From Gammaproteobacteria bacterium (GTDB lineage: Bacteria > Pseudomonadota > Gammaproteobacteria > Chromatiales > Chromatiaceae), in the NCBI GenBank assembly GCA_013041975.1, contig JABDQZ010000274.1:1-7292 (forward strand): a stretch of DNA of 7,292 bases. The letters run 5' to 3'. The position numbers and the translations under genes are program-made. Position 1 is the first letter of the stretch; every line of letters begins with the position of its first letter. Under the pieces are notes generated by a model. It was not told the DNA's origin and did no database searches. It was given only the letters and a program-made list of their open reading frames with translations. Shown here piece after piece: positions 6,877 to 7,292 of the stretch.

Positions 6877-7292
6877 ATGACCGAATACGCACTCATTCTG
6901 GTTAGTACCATTCTGGTGAACAACTTTGTCCTGGTAAAGTTTCTGGGATTGTGCCCCTTCATGGGTGTCTCTCGCAAACTGGAAACGGCGACTGGCATGG
7001 GCCTGGCAACCACATTCGTTTTGACGCTATCTTCGGTGTGCTCCTACCTGGTCAATGAATACCTGCTCATCCCTCTGGAGCTGGAATACCTTAGGACCAT
7101 TTCCTTTATCCTGGTGATTGCGGTAGTCGTTCAATTCACCGAGATGGTGATGCACAAGACCAGTCCGCTGCTTTACCAGGTGCTGGGCATATTCCTGCCA
7201 TTAATTACCACAAACTGCGCTGTGCTCGGTGTGGCTTTACTCAATACCCAGGAATCACATGGCTTCGTAGAATCTGCACTTTACGGTTTTGG
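6877..7292 (+). CDS. rsxA: Electron transport complex subunit RsxA/RnfA (3' end outside window)
   Basis: RsxA/RnfA is an integral inner-membrane subunit of the Rnf/Rsx complex. The complex couples electron flow between NADH and ferredoxin to ion movement, and in E. coli (as Rsx) it keeps SoxR reduced. The first 138 codons are present of the ~193 usual for the family. Translation from 6877 gives near-identity to E. coli RsxA in the most conserved parts: VNNFVLVKFLGLCPFMGVS (residues 14-32), GMGLATTFV, SFILVIAVVVQFTEMV and GIFLPLITTNCAVLGVALLN. These include the two conserved cysteines in FLGLCPF and TTNCAV, which I take to be C26 and C113. In published Rnf structures the equivalent cysteines of RnfA and RnfE hold an iron centre within the membrane. 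AAGG five bases before the ATG serves as ribosome binding site. In many gammaproteobacteria rsxB, C, D, G and E follow. No frameshift or missing residue is seen in this part. Confidence 0.97.
   Translation, partial: MTEYALILVSTILVNNFVLVKFLGLCPFMGVSRKLETATGMGLATTFVLTLSSVCSYLVNEYLLIPLELEYLRTISFILVIAVVVQFTEMVMHKTSPLLYQVLGIFLPLITTNCAVLGVALLNTQESHGFVESALYGF

Noticed and set aside
1..7292. Searched for CRISPR arrays, insertion sequence ends, tRNA genes, phage genes or toxin-antitoxin pairs
   Set aside because: No regularly spaced repeats, transposase-like frames, cloverleaf-like sequence or small paired frames were seen; gene content is conserved chromosomal.

Overview
The window looks like chromosomal core sequence from a gammaproteobacterium of moderate base composition. 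The evidence is the divergent mrp (apbC) / metG pair, which is also adjacent and divergent in Escherichia coli, and the rsxA/rnfA gene directly after metG. The sequence alone does not fix the genus. The RND pump subtype and the antiporter would suit an environmental, perhaps sulfur-oxidising or marine, lineage, but that is only an impression.

Layout, left to right. (1) 1-891, plus strand: the C-terminal part of an RND-family efflux permease, cut by the window edge and closed by a strong intrinsic terminator (940-977). (2) 996-3209, plus strand: a two-gene unit made of an unrecognised 196-residue multi-pass membrane protein and, 12 bp later, a CPA2 (Kef-type) cation/proton antiporter with a C-terminal RCK/TrkA-N domain. 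(3) 3223-3254: a hairpin that can terminate transcription from both sides, lying between the antiporter and the convergent mrp gene. (4) 3274-4365, minus strand: mrp/apbC, an Fe-S cluster carrier P-loop ATPase. (5) 4366-4704: an AT-rich divergent intergenic region holding candidate promoters for mrp and metG and no supportable gene. (6) 4705-6756, plus strand: metG, a full-length methionyl-tRNA synthetase with a C-terminal tRNA-binding domain. (7) 6757-6876: a short spacer with a 9-bp direct repeat and an extended -10 candidate. (8) 6877 to the window end: the first 138 codons of rsxA/rnfA, the first gene of the Rnf/Rsx electron-transport complex, whose remaining genes presumably follow outside the window.

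The genes are mostly housekeeping. The RND pump, the unknown membrane protein and the antiporter are envelope transport functions. Mrp supplies Fe-S clusters, and the Rnf/Rsx complex beside metG is itself Fe-S and flavin dependent. I see no CRISPR array, insertion sequence, tRNA, rRNA, phage gene or convincing undescribed system. The points most worth a second look are the unknown membrane protein, which starts right behind a terminator without a ribosome binding site and is paired with the antiporter; the loss in the antiporter of the acidic loop that gates E. coli KefC; and the repeats and hairpins in the two promoter regions.
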